Origin: Pseudomonadales bacterium
GTDB lineage: Bacteria; Pseudomonadota; Gammaproteobacteria; Pseudomonadales; Pseudohongiellaceae
Direction of reading: 5' to 3'
NCBI GenBank assembly: GCA_023256835.1
Contig: JALREE010000146.1
Coordinates: 1-43,668 of the forward strand
Length of the DNA: 43,668 nucleotides
A program made the position numbers and the translations under genes. Within the stretch, counting starts at the first letter, position 1. Each line of letters opens with the position of its first letter. Positions 21,188 through 29,774 of this stretch are shown here, piece after piece. The notes under the pieces are model-generated. The model did no database searches. It saw only the letters and a program-made list of their open reading frames with translations, and was not told the origin of the DNA.

Positions 21188-21724
21188 TCAGCGCTGCACA
21201 GGGCGCTTCTGCAACTTGCGCTGCAGGGTCCGGCGGTGCATCTTCAGCTGGCGTGCGGTTTCGGAGATGTTGCCGTCGTTTTCCTTCAGCACTTTCTGGA
21301 TGTGTTCCCATTCCAGGCGTCGGACCGACATGGGTTCCTGCACGGCCGCGTCGTCGAGGTGGACGGTGGGCTGCGCGGTCAATGCCGCGAGGATTTCGTC
21401 GGCATCGGCTGGTTTGGCGAGGTAATTGTCGGCACCCAGCTTGATGGCATCCACGGCCGTGGCAATACTGGCATATCCGGTCAAGACGAGAATGTGGATG
21501 CCGGGATACTGCTCCTTCAGCACAGGGATCAGTGGCAGTGACGAGTGGCCGCCAAGATTCAGGTCAAGCACCGCCAGATCGAAGTCCTGTTCACTCAGCA
21601 AGGCCGCGGTGTCGCCAAGGCTGGTGGCATGGTGAACCATAAGGCCGCGTTGACGCAGCGCGCGACTGATCACATGGGCGAATGCCTCGTCGTCTTCCAC
21701 CAGCAACAGATTCAACCCTTCCAT
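21188..21724 (-). CDS. regA: RegA/PrrA/RoxR-type response regulator with Fis-type HTH
   Basis: NLLLVEDDEAF, FDLAVLDLNLGGHSSLPLI, LTGYASIATAVDAIKLGADNYLAKPADADEIL; C-terminal HTH NDGNISETARQLKMHRRTLQRKLQKRPV. Confidence 0.93.
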   Translation of the reverse strand: MEGLNLLLVEDDEAFAHVISRALRQRGLMVHHATSLGDTAALLSEQDFDLAVLDLNLGGHSSLPLIPVLKEQYPGIHILVLTGYASIATAVDAIKLGADNYLAKPADADEILAALTAQPTVHLDDAAVQEPMSVRRLEWEHIQKVLKENDGNISETARQLKMHRRTLQRKLQKRPVQR

Positions 21725-23109
21725 GGCATCTCCCCCGGGTTGCCGGCGCCTGGCGCATTGCCTTCGGCGGCGGTGGTCGGCAGGCGAATGATGCTCATGG
21801 CGCCTCCAGATTTGCGATTGAACATCTCGATGCTGCCGGCATGACGCGTGATGGCCGCATTGGCCAGAAAGATGCCCAGCCCCATGCTGTCCTTGCGGGT
21901 GGAGATGAAAGGCTCGCCCATGTTCTCCATGACCGAGGCCGGAATGCCGGGGCCATCATCCTGGATACAGATCTCCATGCACTGGCCGCGCTCACGTTCG
22001 GCAGGGCAGGGGCGACAAAACACGTCAACCTGACTGCTGGCCGCCTTGATGGCATTCTCGATCAGGTTGATGACGGCGTGACGCAGGCTCAGGTCGGCGG
22101 CGATGCGCAGCGTGTCTGCCGCGGCATCCACCTGAAACTTCACGCTGGCGCGGGGGTGAATGTTGACGATGTAGTCGCGAATGTCAGCGATCAGCTCGGC
22201 ACCCGTACTCCCTTGCAGCTCCGCGCGATTGGACTTGTTGTAGAACTGGGTCAGCTGATTGAGCGACTCCTTGCAGCGCACCACCTGTTGACGAAGCAGG
22301 CTGATGTCTTCCTTGAGCGGCGTGCGGGCGAGTTCGTCCGCGCTGAGCTTGTCCAGATCCGTGAGCAGGACCGACATGGTGGCCAGTGGTGTGCCGAGGG
22401 CATGGGCAGTGCCGGCTGCCAGGGTGCCTATGGCCACCAGTTGTTCATTGCGCATCTCGTTCTCGCGCGCCTTGGCCAGCGTCAGTTCGCGGCTGCGGAT
22501 GGCGGCCGCCATGCGCGTGACGAAGACAGTGATGAGCATGGCACTGAGCACGAAGGTGACCCACATGCCTACCAGGTGCAGTTGAAAGTTCACCATCATG
22601 TGATCGGTGTGTTCATTCTGCAGTTCACTCAGCAGGAAGAACGTGTACGTCAGGATGCTGCCGACGGAGTACAGGGTGACATAGCCCTGATTCAACAAGG
22701 TCGCGCCCACCGCCAGCAGCACCAGCAGGTAGGAAATCATGGGATTGCTGGCGCCGCCGGTGTCCAGCAAGAGCACGATCAGGAAGGCGGCATCCACCAC
22801 CAGTTGGGCAAACAGCTCTTTCTGGGTGATGAGCGTGGCTCGACGCAGCCGCCAGTAGCCGACGGCAAGCGATGCCGCGATGCCAGCCACCAGGCCCAGC
22901 AGGAACAGCGGGGCGATGTTCAGCGGCGAGAAGGCGTGAAAGATCGCTGCGCCTGTCAGGCCCAGCAGGGTCACGAGCAGACGCAGCAGCAACAGTCTTT
23001 GCAGGGCCTGTCGCGCCGAGCTCTCGGTGCCGGCCGGTTCCGGCCGCAGGATCTCCAGTACGCGCTCGCGCAGGGAGGGACGTGTCACGGGGCTTGTCAT
23101 GGTCGGCAT
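21712..23109 (-). CDS. regB: RegB/PrrB/RoxS-type sensor histidine kinase
   Basis: Multiple TMs; quinone-site-like GGASNPM; H-box AHALGTPLATM; G boxes DDGPGIP and GLGIFLA; overlaps the regA start by 13 nt. Confidence 0.92.
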   Translation of the reverse strand: MPTMTSPVTRPSLRERVLEILRPEPAGTESSARQALQRLLLLRLLVTLLGLTGAAIFHAFSPLNIAPLFLLGLVAGIAASLAVGYWRLRRATLITQKELFAQLVVDAAFLIVLLLDTGGASNPMISYLLVLLAVGATLLNQGYVTLYSVGSILTYTFFLLSELQNEHTDHMMVNFQLHLVGMWVTFVLSAMLITVFVTRMAAAIRSRELTLAKARENEMRNEQLVAIGTLAAGTAHALGTPLATMSVLLTDLDKLSADELARTPLKEDISLLRQQVVRCKESLNQLTQFYNKSNRAELQGSTGAELIADIRDYIVNIHPRASVKFQVDAAADTLRIAADLSLRHAVINLIENAIKAASSQVDVFCRPCPAERERGQCMEICIQDDGPGIPASVMENMGEPFISTRKDSMGLGIFLANAAITRHAGSIEMFNRKSGGAMSIIRLPTTAAEGNAPGAGNPGEMPWKG

Positions 23110-23230
23110 TCTACCCCAGGTCCGTGTCAGTCAGGGTGCGACAAAATGCTGCAGTCTGGCATTGATTTCGCCCGACCTTGAGGCTGGGGTATAGTGCAGG
23201 CTGTTCCCGCACCCGGTTGTCAGCATCTCC

Positions 23231-24979
23231 ATGAATCCCCGCCTTCTGCCCTTTCCCTTGAATGTGTATGCACAGACGCTGGCCCTAGCGTCGGGCGCGC
23301 CGGCTGAACTGCTGCACTTCGGGGTGTTCGATACCGAGGCCGAACTGGCGGAGGGCTACCCTGCAGCAGAGCGCAGGGCACAGCGGCACCTGCTGACGCT
23401 CGTGTTGCCACCTCCGGCCCGCGTGCTGGAAGTGGGCTGCGGTTCGGGCAGCCTGGCGCGCGATCTGGCCCTGCAGGGCTACGAGGTCACGGCCATCACC
23501 GAGATCGAGGAAGAGTGGCGCAGCGCGTGTGCCCTGCCAGGGCAAAAGGCTCAGTGCGAATGGGTCAGCCTGAAGGAGTTTGCCGATGGCCGGCTCTTCG
23601 ACATCGTCCTGCTGCAGCAGTCCTCGCAGTATCTCGACCCCTTGCTGCTGTTCTCCCGTGCCGCTGCCCTGCTGGGGGAAGGCGGACAACTGCTGCTGGC
23701 CGATGAATTCCTGCTCGATGACAGTCGCATGGAGCCGGAGTCCCGCCCGCTGCTGAGCAATTTCCTGCAACTGGCCGAGCGCTGCGGGTTTCAGGTGGCG
23801 CGGCAGCGTGAACTGGGCCGCCAGGTGGCCCCCGGCCTCACGCTGTTCGCCGCGCTGCTGGAGCGTCAACGCGCCGCCATTGCGGCCAGTCTGTCCATGA
23901 GCGAGGCGGTCTTGCAGGACTTGCAGCAGGCACTGCAGACGCAGGCCGGGAAATTCGCGCTGGCCCGGCTGGGCTATACCCTGCTGGATCTGCGCCGCGG
24001 GCCGGTCGAAGCGCTGCGCACGGAGTATGGCAGTGCCGGCTCCTTCACCCTGGACGAAGTGTGCCCCTTGTTCGAGCGCAGTTTCGAGGTGCCCTTCAGT
24101 GCGGCCGTTTGGCAGTGGAAGTATGGCGACGGCCGCGGGCGCGCCGTATGTGCGCGCCAGCAGGGGGAATTGATCGCCCACTACGGCGGGGCACCGCGCG
24201 CGATCCGCTATTTCGGCACCCCCTCGCGCGCTGTGCAGATCTGCGATGTGATGGTGCTGCCGGAGTATCGCAGCTTCGTGAGTCGCGACACGCTGTTCTT
24301 CAAGACGGCCGCGACCTTTCTGGAACAGCAGATCGGCAATTGTGCCGAACACTTGCTGGGCTTTGGCTTTCCGAATGCCCGCGTCTTGAAGGTGGCCTGC
24401 CGGCTTGGCTTGTACGATGTCACCGACAGTTTCATCGAGCTGCACTATCCGCGCGAGGGCACCGACGCCCGGGATGGCCTGCAGGTGCGGCCGCTGGCCC
24501 TGGCGAGCGAGGACTCTCGCTCCGCCGTCAGCCTGTGCTGGCAGCGCATGGCCGAGTCCCTGCAGACGGCCATTGTCGGCGTGCGCGACCTGGACTATCT
24601 GCAGTACCGCTATTGCCGCCACCCCTTGTGGGCGCAAGGCGTGTACGAGAGTCTGGCCGTGTGGGCCGAAGACGAGTCAGCGCCCGTGGCGATTGTCGTG
24701 CTGAAAACAGTGGGGCAGGAGCGGCTGTTGATGGACATCGTCGCCGCCGTGCAGGACATGCCCGGCGCGCTCACAGCCTTGCGTCACGCGCTGGCGGCGC
24801 AACAGCTTGGTCTGCACGCCAGGATCACCCGGGCGCAGTCCGCCGCTTTGCTCTTGCCGGGTACGCAGGTGCACGACCTGGACATCGAGATTCCCTGCAA
24901 TGTCTGGACGCGCGGCCCGTCTGCCGCCACCCTGGCGGGTGCCTGGTGGCTGACGGCGGGCGACATGGACTTCCTCTGA
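23231..24979 (+). CDS. Fusion protein: N-terminal SAM-dependent methyltransferase plus C-terminal GNAT-like acyltransferase domain
   Basis: LEVGCGSGSLARDLALQGYEVTAITE (SAM motif I); then FERSFEVPFSAAVWQWKYG...AHYGGAPRAIRYFGTPSRAVQICDVMVLPEYRSFVSRDTLFFKTA (GNAT-like). Confidence 0.75.
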   Translation: MNPRLLPFPLNVYAQTLALASGAPAELLHFGVFDTEAELAEGYPAAERRAQRHLLTLVLPPPARVLEVGCGSGSLARDLALQGYEVTAITEIEEEWRSACALPGQKAQCEWVSLKEFADGRLFDIVLLQQSSQYLDPLLLFSRAAALLGEGGQLLLADEFLLDDSRMEPESRPLLSNFLQLAERCGFQVARQRELGRQVAPGLTLFAALLERQRAAIAASLSMSEAVLQDLQQALQTQAGKFALARLGYTLLDLRRGPVEALRTEYGSAGSFTLDEVCPLFERSFEVPFSAAVWQWKYGDGRGRAVCARQQGELIAHYGGAPRAIRYFGTPSRAVQICDVMVLPEYRSFVSRDTLFFKTAATFLEQQIGNCAEHLLGFGFPNARVLKVACRLGLYDVTDSFIELHYPREGTDARDGLQVRPLALASEDSRSAVSLCWQRMAESLQTAIVGVRDLDYLQYRYCRHPLWAQGVYESLAVWAEDESAPVAIVVLKTVGQERLLMDIVAAVQDMPGALTALRHALAAQQLGLHARITRAQSAALLLPGTQVHDLDIEIPCNVWTRGPSAATLAGAWWLTAGDMDFL

Positions 24980-24989
24980 ACCAGGCTTG

Positions 24990-25020
24990 TCTGCGCGCGC
25001 CTCAGAAGCTCGCGCGCAGA
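24990..25020. terminator. Hairpin between convergent genes
   Basis: tctgcgcgcg-cctcagaagct-cgcgcgcaga, perfect 10-bp stem; the TonB-receptor stop lies in the loop. Confidence 0.4.
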
Positions 25021-27041
25021 GTGACGCGCACGCTGCGCGGTTCAGCCGGGTGGAAATGCAGGTCCTCCACTGGCGCTGCTTCTCCCGGCAGCTGCGATTC
25101 ATAGAAGTAGGTGATGTCGTTGTCGTCGCTGTCCAGCAGGTTCAGCACCTCGACGCTCAGGGACCAGGCCGGGTTGAACTGGTACTGCGCCTGGGCGTTG
25201 AGCAGAAGTGTGGCGTCCGAGCTCATGGAATTGTCCTCGATCAGCGGCGCATCGCCGAGGTAACGCAGGCGCAGCCCGCCGCTGAAATTCTCCAGGTTGT
25301 TGACGATCAGCCCCAGCGAGGCTGTGCGGTCGACGGAATTGGGGATGCGGTCATCCGCACCCACACCCGCCAGGCGTGCCCGCGTCAGGGTGAGGTCGGC
25401 ATCCAGCAGCAGCCAGGGGCGCGGCGCGTAGATGGCCCCGACTTCGATGCCGCGGCGCTTGCTCTCGCCCAGCGCCTCGGTGGTGCCCGCATCGCCCACA
25501 TACAGCAGTTCGGAATCCAGCTTGAGCGAGAACAGCGACACGGCCAGCTGCATGTTGTCCAGCGCCGAGGTGCGCATGCCCAGCTCGAGGCTGCGCGCCT
25601 TGGCCAGCGGATCGATCGGATCGGCCGGGTCCCCGCTCGCCGGGTCGATGGCGATGGTGGTGCCGCGGGCGTCGTTGCTGTGGAAACCCTGCCCGCCGCT
25701 GAGGAAAAACTCGGTGCTCTGCGTCGGCGCATAGATCAGGCTGAACTTCGGGCTGACCAGATTGTCGTTGCCGCTGCCGGCATTCACCGCCATTCCCGCA
25801 TCCACGTCGTAGTCATAGTGATCGGCGCGCAGGGCGGCCACGGTGCGCCACTGCTCGCTCCATTGCTGCTCCAGCGCGGCATAGGCACTGGTGAGACGCT
25901 GCTGCACATTGTCTTCTCGCGTGGTGGCATGGCGCACACGGCGCTGAGTCTTGTGCAGGCCCACATCGATGTCGTCACTGCGATTCTGCAGGCCGAGCGT
26001 CAGCGTCGCCGGGACGCCCAGCTCCAGGGGACGCACATAGGCGGCGTTCATGCCCCACATGCGACGATCTTCCGTCTGTTCGAACTGGTCCCCGCGCACG
26101 GGGTCCTCCAGGAAGTAGGTGAAATTGGAGAACAGATCCAGGCCGTAGTCCATGACATAGCCATCGACACTCAGCACGGTGTCACCATTGTCCTGGCGCC
26201 AGTCGGCCGACAGGCTGCGGCGATAGGTGTCGCCGCCATCGGAGGTGTCGACCGTGCCCCAGGGGCTGAGCGTGCCGTTGCGCACTGCCCGCAGCGGGAT
26301 CTGGTCCGTCGAGTTCCAGGCATTGTCGAAGGACTGTGCCATCACGCTCCAGATCCGGTCGCCAGTCTCCTGGTGGTACTTGAGCAGCAGGTTGCGCTTG
26401 TCCAGGTCCAGATCGTTCTGCCAGGGGCCTTCGTAGCGGGTCACTTCAGCGGCGGCAGTCAATTGTCCTGCACCCGCTTCGAGGGAGCCGCCGCCGAACA
26501 GACGCTGATAGGCATTGCTGCCACCAGTCAGGCTGAGCTCGGGCCGCTCCAGGGCATCGACATAGGTGAATTCGGACGAACCGGCGGTGCCGAAGTCACC
26601 GATCTCAGCGTAATAGGGTCCCTTGCGGTACTCGAGATGATCGACCATCTCCGGCATCAGGAAGTTGAGGTCGGCATAGCCCTGACCATGCGCGTGAGAA
26701 GGCATGTTGACGGGCAGGCCGTCGACCTTGATGGCCAGGTCGGTGCCGTGGTCCAGGTTGAAGCCGCGCAGGAAGTACTGATTGCCCTTGCCCTCGCCGC
26801 TGTGCTGGGTGGCGATCAGCCCGGGCACGAGCTCCAGCAGTTCCGCCGGTCGCGACACGGGACGCTGTTGCAGCTGGGCGCCAAACACATAGCCTTCGGT
26901 GGCAGACAGCGGATTGCCCGTCAGCACCTTGTCATTGCCGTAGACAGTGATCTCTTCGATGGTGTTGCCCGTGATGCCGGCACCCTGGGCACCGCTGGCA
27001 ATGAGCGTGGTGATGGCGGTGGTCAACAGGCGTTGTTTCAT
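25002..27041 (-). CDS. TonB-dependent receptor
   Basis: Signal peptide MKQRLLTTAITTLIASGAQGAG; plug GNQYFLRGFNLDHGTDLAIKVDGLPVNMPSHAHGQGYADLNFLMPEMVDHLEYRKGPYYAEIGDFGTAGS; C-terminal ...RVTLRASF. ATG at 27041 with upstream GAGGATC. Confidence 0.96.
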   Translation of the reverse strand: MKQRLLTTAITTLIASGAQGAGITGNTIEEITVYGNDKVLTGNPLSATEGYVFGAQLQQRPVSRPAELLELVPGLIATQHSGEGKGNQYFLRGFNLDHGTDLAIKVDGLPVNMPSHAHGQGYADLNFLMPEMVDHLEYRKGPYYAEIGDFGTAGSSEFTYVDALERPELSLTGGSNAYQRLFGGGSLEAGAGQLTAAAEVTRYEGPWQNDLDLDKRNLLLKYHQETGDRIWSVMAQSFDNAWNSTDQIPLRAVRNGTLSPWGTVDTSDGGDTYRRSLSADWRQDNGDTVLSVDGYVMDYGLDLFSNFTYFLEDPVRGDQFEQTEDRRMWGMNAAYVRPLELGVPATLTLGLQNRSDDIDVGLHKTQRRVRHATTREDNVQQRLTSAYAALEQQWSEQWRTVAALRADHYDYDVDAGMAVNAGSGNDNLVSPKFSLIYAPTQSTEFFLSGGQGFHSNDARGTTIAIDPASGDPADPIDPLAKARSLELGMRTSALDNMQLAVSLFSLKLDSELLYVGDAGTTEALGESKRRGIEVGAIYAPRPWLLLDADLTLTRARLAGVGADDRIPNSVDRTASLGLIVNNLENFSGGLRLRYLGDAPLIEDNSMSSDATLLLNAQAQYQFNPAWSLSVEVLNLLDSDDNDITYFYESQLPGEAAPVEDLHFHPAEPRSVRVTLRASF

Positions 27042-27278
27042 GCGGTGATCCTCGGGTTTGTGCTCTTCTTGTGATGTGCTATCTTCGCGGCGAGTCCGCC
27101 TGGGGCAGTGCCGCCGCGCCATGGGTGCCAGAGTCTAAGCGCCTTGCGCGGGCGCCCTGAAGCCTGGCCTTGGGAAGGCCGCGACTGTTTTTTGCAACAC
27201 ATTGAAATAATTAAACTAAAAAGGAAGCAAAAAGACCGTGCGGCAGTCGGTTTTCGACCGCGCGGTGTGCCGATCCCG

Positions 27279-27695
27279 ATGATCAAGAAACGTTCTGCCT
27301 CGAACATGCTGCCCAATACCCTGGGCGAACTGGAGCTGGGAGTGCTGGAAGCGCTCTGGCAGGAAGCCGACCTGGATGCCAAGGCCATCTGCCAGCGCAT
27401 TCCCGCCATCCGGCAGCCATCCCTGAGCACCGTGCAATCCACCCTGGAGCGACTACACCGCAAGGAGCTGGTCAGCCGCACCAAGTCCGGGCACGCCTAT
27501 ACCTATGCCCCGCGCGTCTCCCGTTCCAATCTGCTGGGACGCCTGATGGGCGACATCATTCACCTGCTGCACGACGGCAAGCTCGAGACCATCCTCAGCA
27601 GTTTCGTCACCGTGGCGGCCGACCTGGACGATTCCTCGCTGGCCGATCTCGAGGCGCTGATCGCCCGCAAGAAGCAGGAAAAGGCGCTGGCATGA
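27279..27695 (+). CDS. BlaI/MecI-family transcriptional repressor
   Basis: LGELELGVLEALWQEADLDAKAICQRIPAIRQPSLSTVQSTLERLHRKELVSRTKSGHAYTYAPRVSR, followed directly by an M56 gene. Confidence 0.92.
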   Translation: MIKKRSASNMLPNTLGELELGVLEALWQEADLDAKAICQRIPAIRQPSLSTVQSTLERLHRKELVSRTKSGHAYTYAPRVSRSNLLGRLMGDIIHLLHDGKLETILSSFVTVAADLDDSSLADLEALIARKKQEKALA

Positions 27696-28663
27696 TGATC
27701 AACAGCGTCGGCACATTCGCGTCCATCTGGCTGGCCCTGTGGCTGGCACTGAGTGTGCTCTTCGTGCTGGTCTATCCGCTGCTGCGGCCGGCCTTGCTGA
27801 ACCTGCATCCTCGCCATGGCAGCACCTTGCTGCTGGCCTACTGGGTATTGCCCTTCGCGGCCTCGCTGCTCAGCACGCTGATTCTCTTCATGCCGCCGGC
27901 GGAGACGCTGCTGGTGGAGGCCCACTGCCACGAGGATTGCGCGAGTCATGTGCCGCTCATCGACTCTGCAGTGCTGGCGTGGTTCGGAATCGTGCTGGGC
28001 GCCGTGGTGGTGCTTGGCCTGGTCTGGCGCTTTGTCGCGACGCTGCACCGTTCGCGGCAGCTGCACGCCCAGTTCGATTTTCTTGGCCGGCGCCGTGGTG
28101 CCTGGTACGAGATGGAGTCCGACTGCCCGCTGGTCTTCACACTGGGCTGGTGGCGCCCGCGCATCTACCTGAGCAGCGGCTTGCGCGCCGCCTGCAGTGA
28201 GCAGGACCTGGACATCATCCTGCAGCACGAACGGGCGCATCAGGAGCGACGCGACAATCTACGCCTGCTCGTCGCCCGCCTGTGCTGTGCCATCCTGCCC
28301 GCGCCTCTGGCACAGCGTGTGCTGAGCGACCTGCAGGTCGTCACCGAGCAGGCCTGCGATTTTCGTGCAGCCGAACGCTGCGGTGAAGTGGCCGTGGCGG
28401 AGACCCTGCTGAAGATCAAGCGCTTGCTCCTGCAGCGACCGGCCAGCCTGCCGCAGGATGCCATGGCCTTCGCCGAGCGTGACGTGGAGGCCCGCATCAA
28501 GGCGCTGCTGGTGGCCTCCAGCCGTGTCACGCTGCAAGGCTGGCAATTGCTGGCACTGCTGGTCCTGGGCGTCGCTCTGCTCGGCGCCATGGTCGGGCCG
28601 CTGCATCATGGCTCGGAATGGGTCATTGACGCACTGGGGGCCCATGCCACCCTGCCGCATTGA
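27692..28663 (+). CDS. M56-family (BlaR1-like) membrane metallopeptidase without C-terminal sensor domain
   Basis: Several TMs; YEMESDCPLVFTLGWWRPRIYLSSGL; HERAH in DLDIILQHERAHQERRDN. ATGA overlap with the blaI-like gene. Confidence 0.92.
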   Translation: MMINSVGTFASIWLALWLALSVLFVLVYPLLRPALLNLHPRHGSTLLLAYWVLPFAASLLSTLILFMPPAETLLVEAHCHEDCASHVPLIDSAVLAWFGIVLGAVVVLGLVWRFVATLHRSRQLHAQFDFLGRRRGAWYEMESDCPLVFTLGWWRPRIYLSSGLRAACSEQDLDIILQHERAHQERRDNLRLLVARLCCAILPAPLAQRVLSDLQVVTEQACDFRAAERCGEVAVAETLLKIKRLLLQRPASLPQDAMAFAERDVEARIKALLVASSRVTLQGWQLLALLVLGVALLGAMVGPLHHGSEWVIDALGAHATLPH

Positions 28664-28759
28664 GCGGGGAACGAAACCGGCGCCACGCACTCCAATGAGC
28701 GTGACTCGATGTCCGCCGCCGGGCACGCCCTGTTCCAGGCTTCACAGGACTTCTGCCGC

Positions 28760-29755
28760 ATGAAAACACTTGCCTCCTTCCGCCGACTGCCCCTGGCTCT
28801 TCTCAGCGCAGCCCTGCTGACCCAGGCTTCGCCGCTGCTGGCGCAGCCCGATGCTGATGCGAGCGGGCGTCTGCGCCTGCCGGAGCTGCCGGCCATCACC
28901 GACACCTCGGCCTGGAGCTGGCTGGAGACGCGACGTGACAATGTCTCGCGCAATGTGTCCGGCATTGGCCGTGGCCTGGACGACTGGTTGTCCGGTGGCG
29001 GGGTGGGAGAGCACAGCAATCAGAGCTATCTGCGCCTCAAGGTGAATCAACAGGTCAGCGAGCAGGGCGACTACCATTCCACTGCGCGACTGAGCGGCCG
29101 CATCGACCTGCCCCAGGCCACCGAACGCTGGAAGCTGGTGTTCGAGTCGGAGCAGACCGAGACCGACTCGTTGCGCGATGAGCGCCTGAGCAATATCCGG
29201 CCTTCGGAATTCTCCGGCGGCTTCAGCTACGAACTGCCCGAGCGGGATGGACTGCGCTTCTCCCACGATGTGGGTGTGAAAGGGCGCATTCCGCTGGACC
29301 CGTTCTATCGCTTCCGCACGCGCTATGGCCTGGAGCTGAACGACATCTGGTACTTCGGCGCCGATCACAAGCTGTGGTACTACCATGCCGAGGGCTGGGG
29401 CCAGGACGGCCGCATCTACTTCAGCCGTGAGTTGAACGACACGATGTTCCTGCGTTTCGACACTGATCTGGACTACAAGGACCGCTACAACCAGTTCGAG
29501 TTCGCCCAGACCGTCTCGGTGCATCAGACCCTGGGCGAGCGCGAGACGCTGACCTACGAGGCCGGCGTGCTCGGGCTGAGTCAGCCCAATCCCAGGGTGG
29601 AGAACTACTACGTGCAGACGGTGTACCGCAAGGCCGTGTACGAGGACTGGCTGGTGATGGAACTGGTGCCGCAGCTGATCATGGCTCGCGACGAAAGCTG
29701 GGACCCGGAGCCGCGTTTCCAGTTCAATTTCGAGATCTACTTCTTCGACTTCTGA
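28760..29755 (+). CDS. Putative outer-membrane beta-barrel protein of unknown function
   Basis: Signal peptide MKTLASFRRLPLALLSAALLTQASPLLAQ; alternating amphipathic strands (ELNDTMFLRFDTDLDYKDRYNQFEFAQTVSVHQ); C-terminal ...FNFEIYFFDF. Confidence 0.65.
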   Translation: MKTLASFRRLPLALLSAALLTQASPLLAQPDADASGRLRLPELPAITDTSAWSWLETRRDNVSRNVSGIGRGLDDWLSGGGVGEHSNQSYLRLKVNQQVSEQGDYHSTARLSGRIDLPQATERWKLVFESEQTETDSLRDERLSNIRPSEFSGGFSYELPERDGLRFSHDVGVKGRIPLDPFYRFRTRYGLELNDIWYFGADHKLWYYHAEGWGQDGRIYFSRELNDTMFLRFDTDLDYKDRYNQFEFAQTVSVHQTLGERETLTYEAGVLGLSQPNPRVENYYVQTVYRKAVYEDWLVMELVPQLIMARDESWDPEPRFQFNFEIYFFDF

Positions 29756-29774
29756 GTTCGCCCGCGCGGGCCAT

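Noticed and set aside
24987-27074. 695-aa plus-strand ORF opposite the TonB-dependent receptor
   Set aside because: Antisense to a well-supported TonB receptor; His/Val/Gly/Ala-rich shadow frame.
27042-27182. Possible cobalamin or other riboswitch ahead of the TonB receptor
   Set aside because: I looked for a B12-box-like element and GGGAAGG/GCCACTG core motifs on the minus strand and did not find a convincing set.
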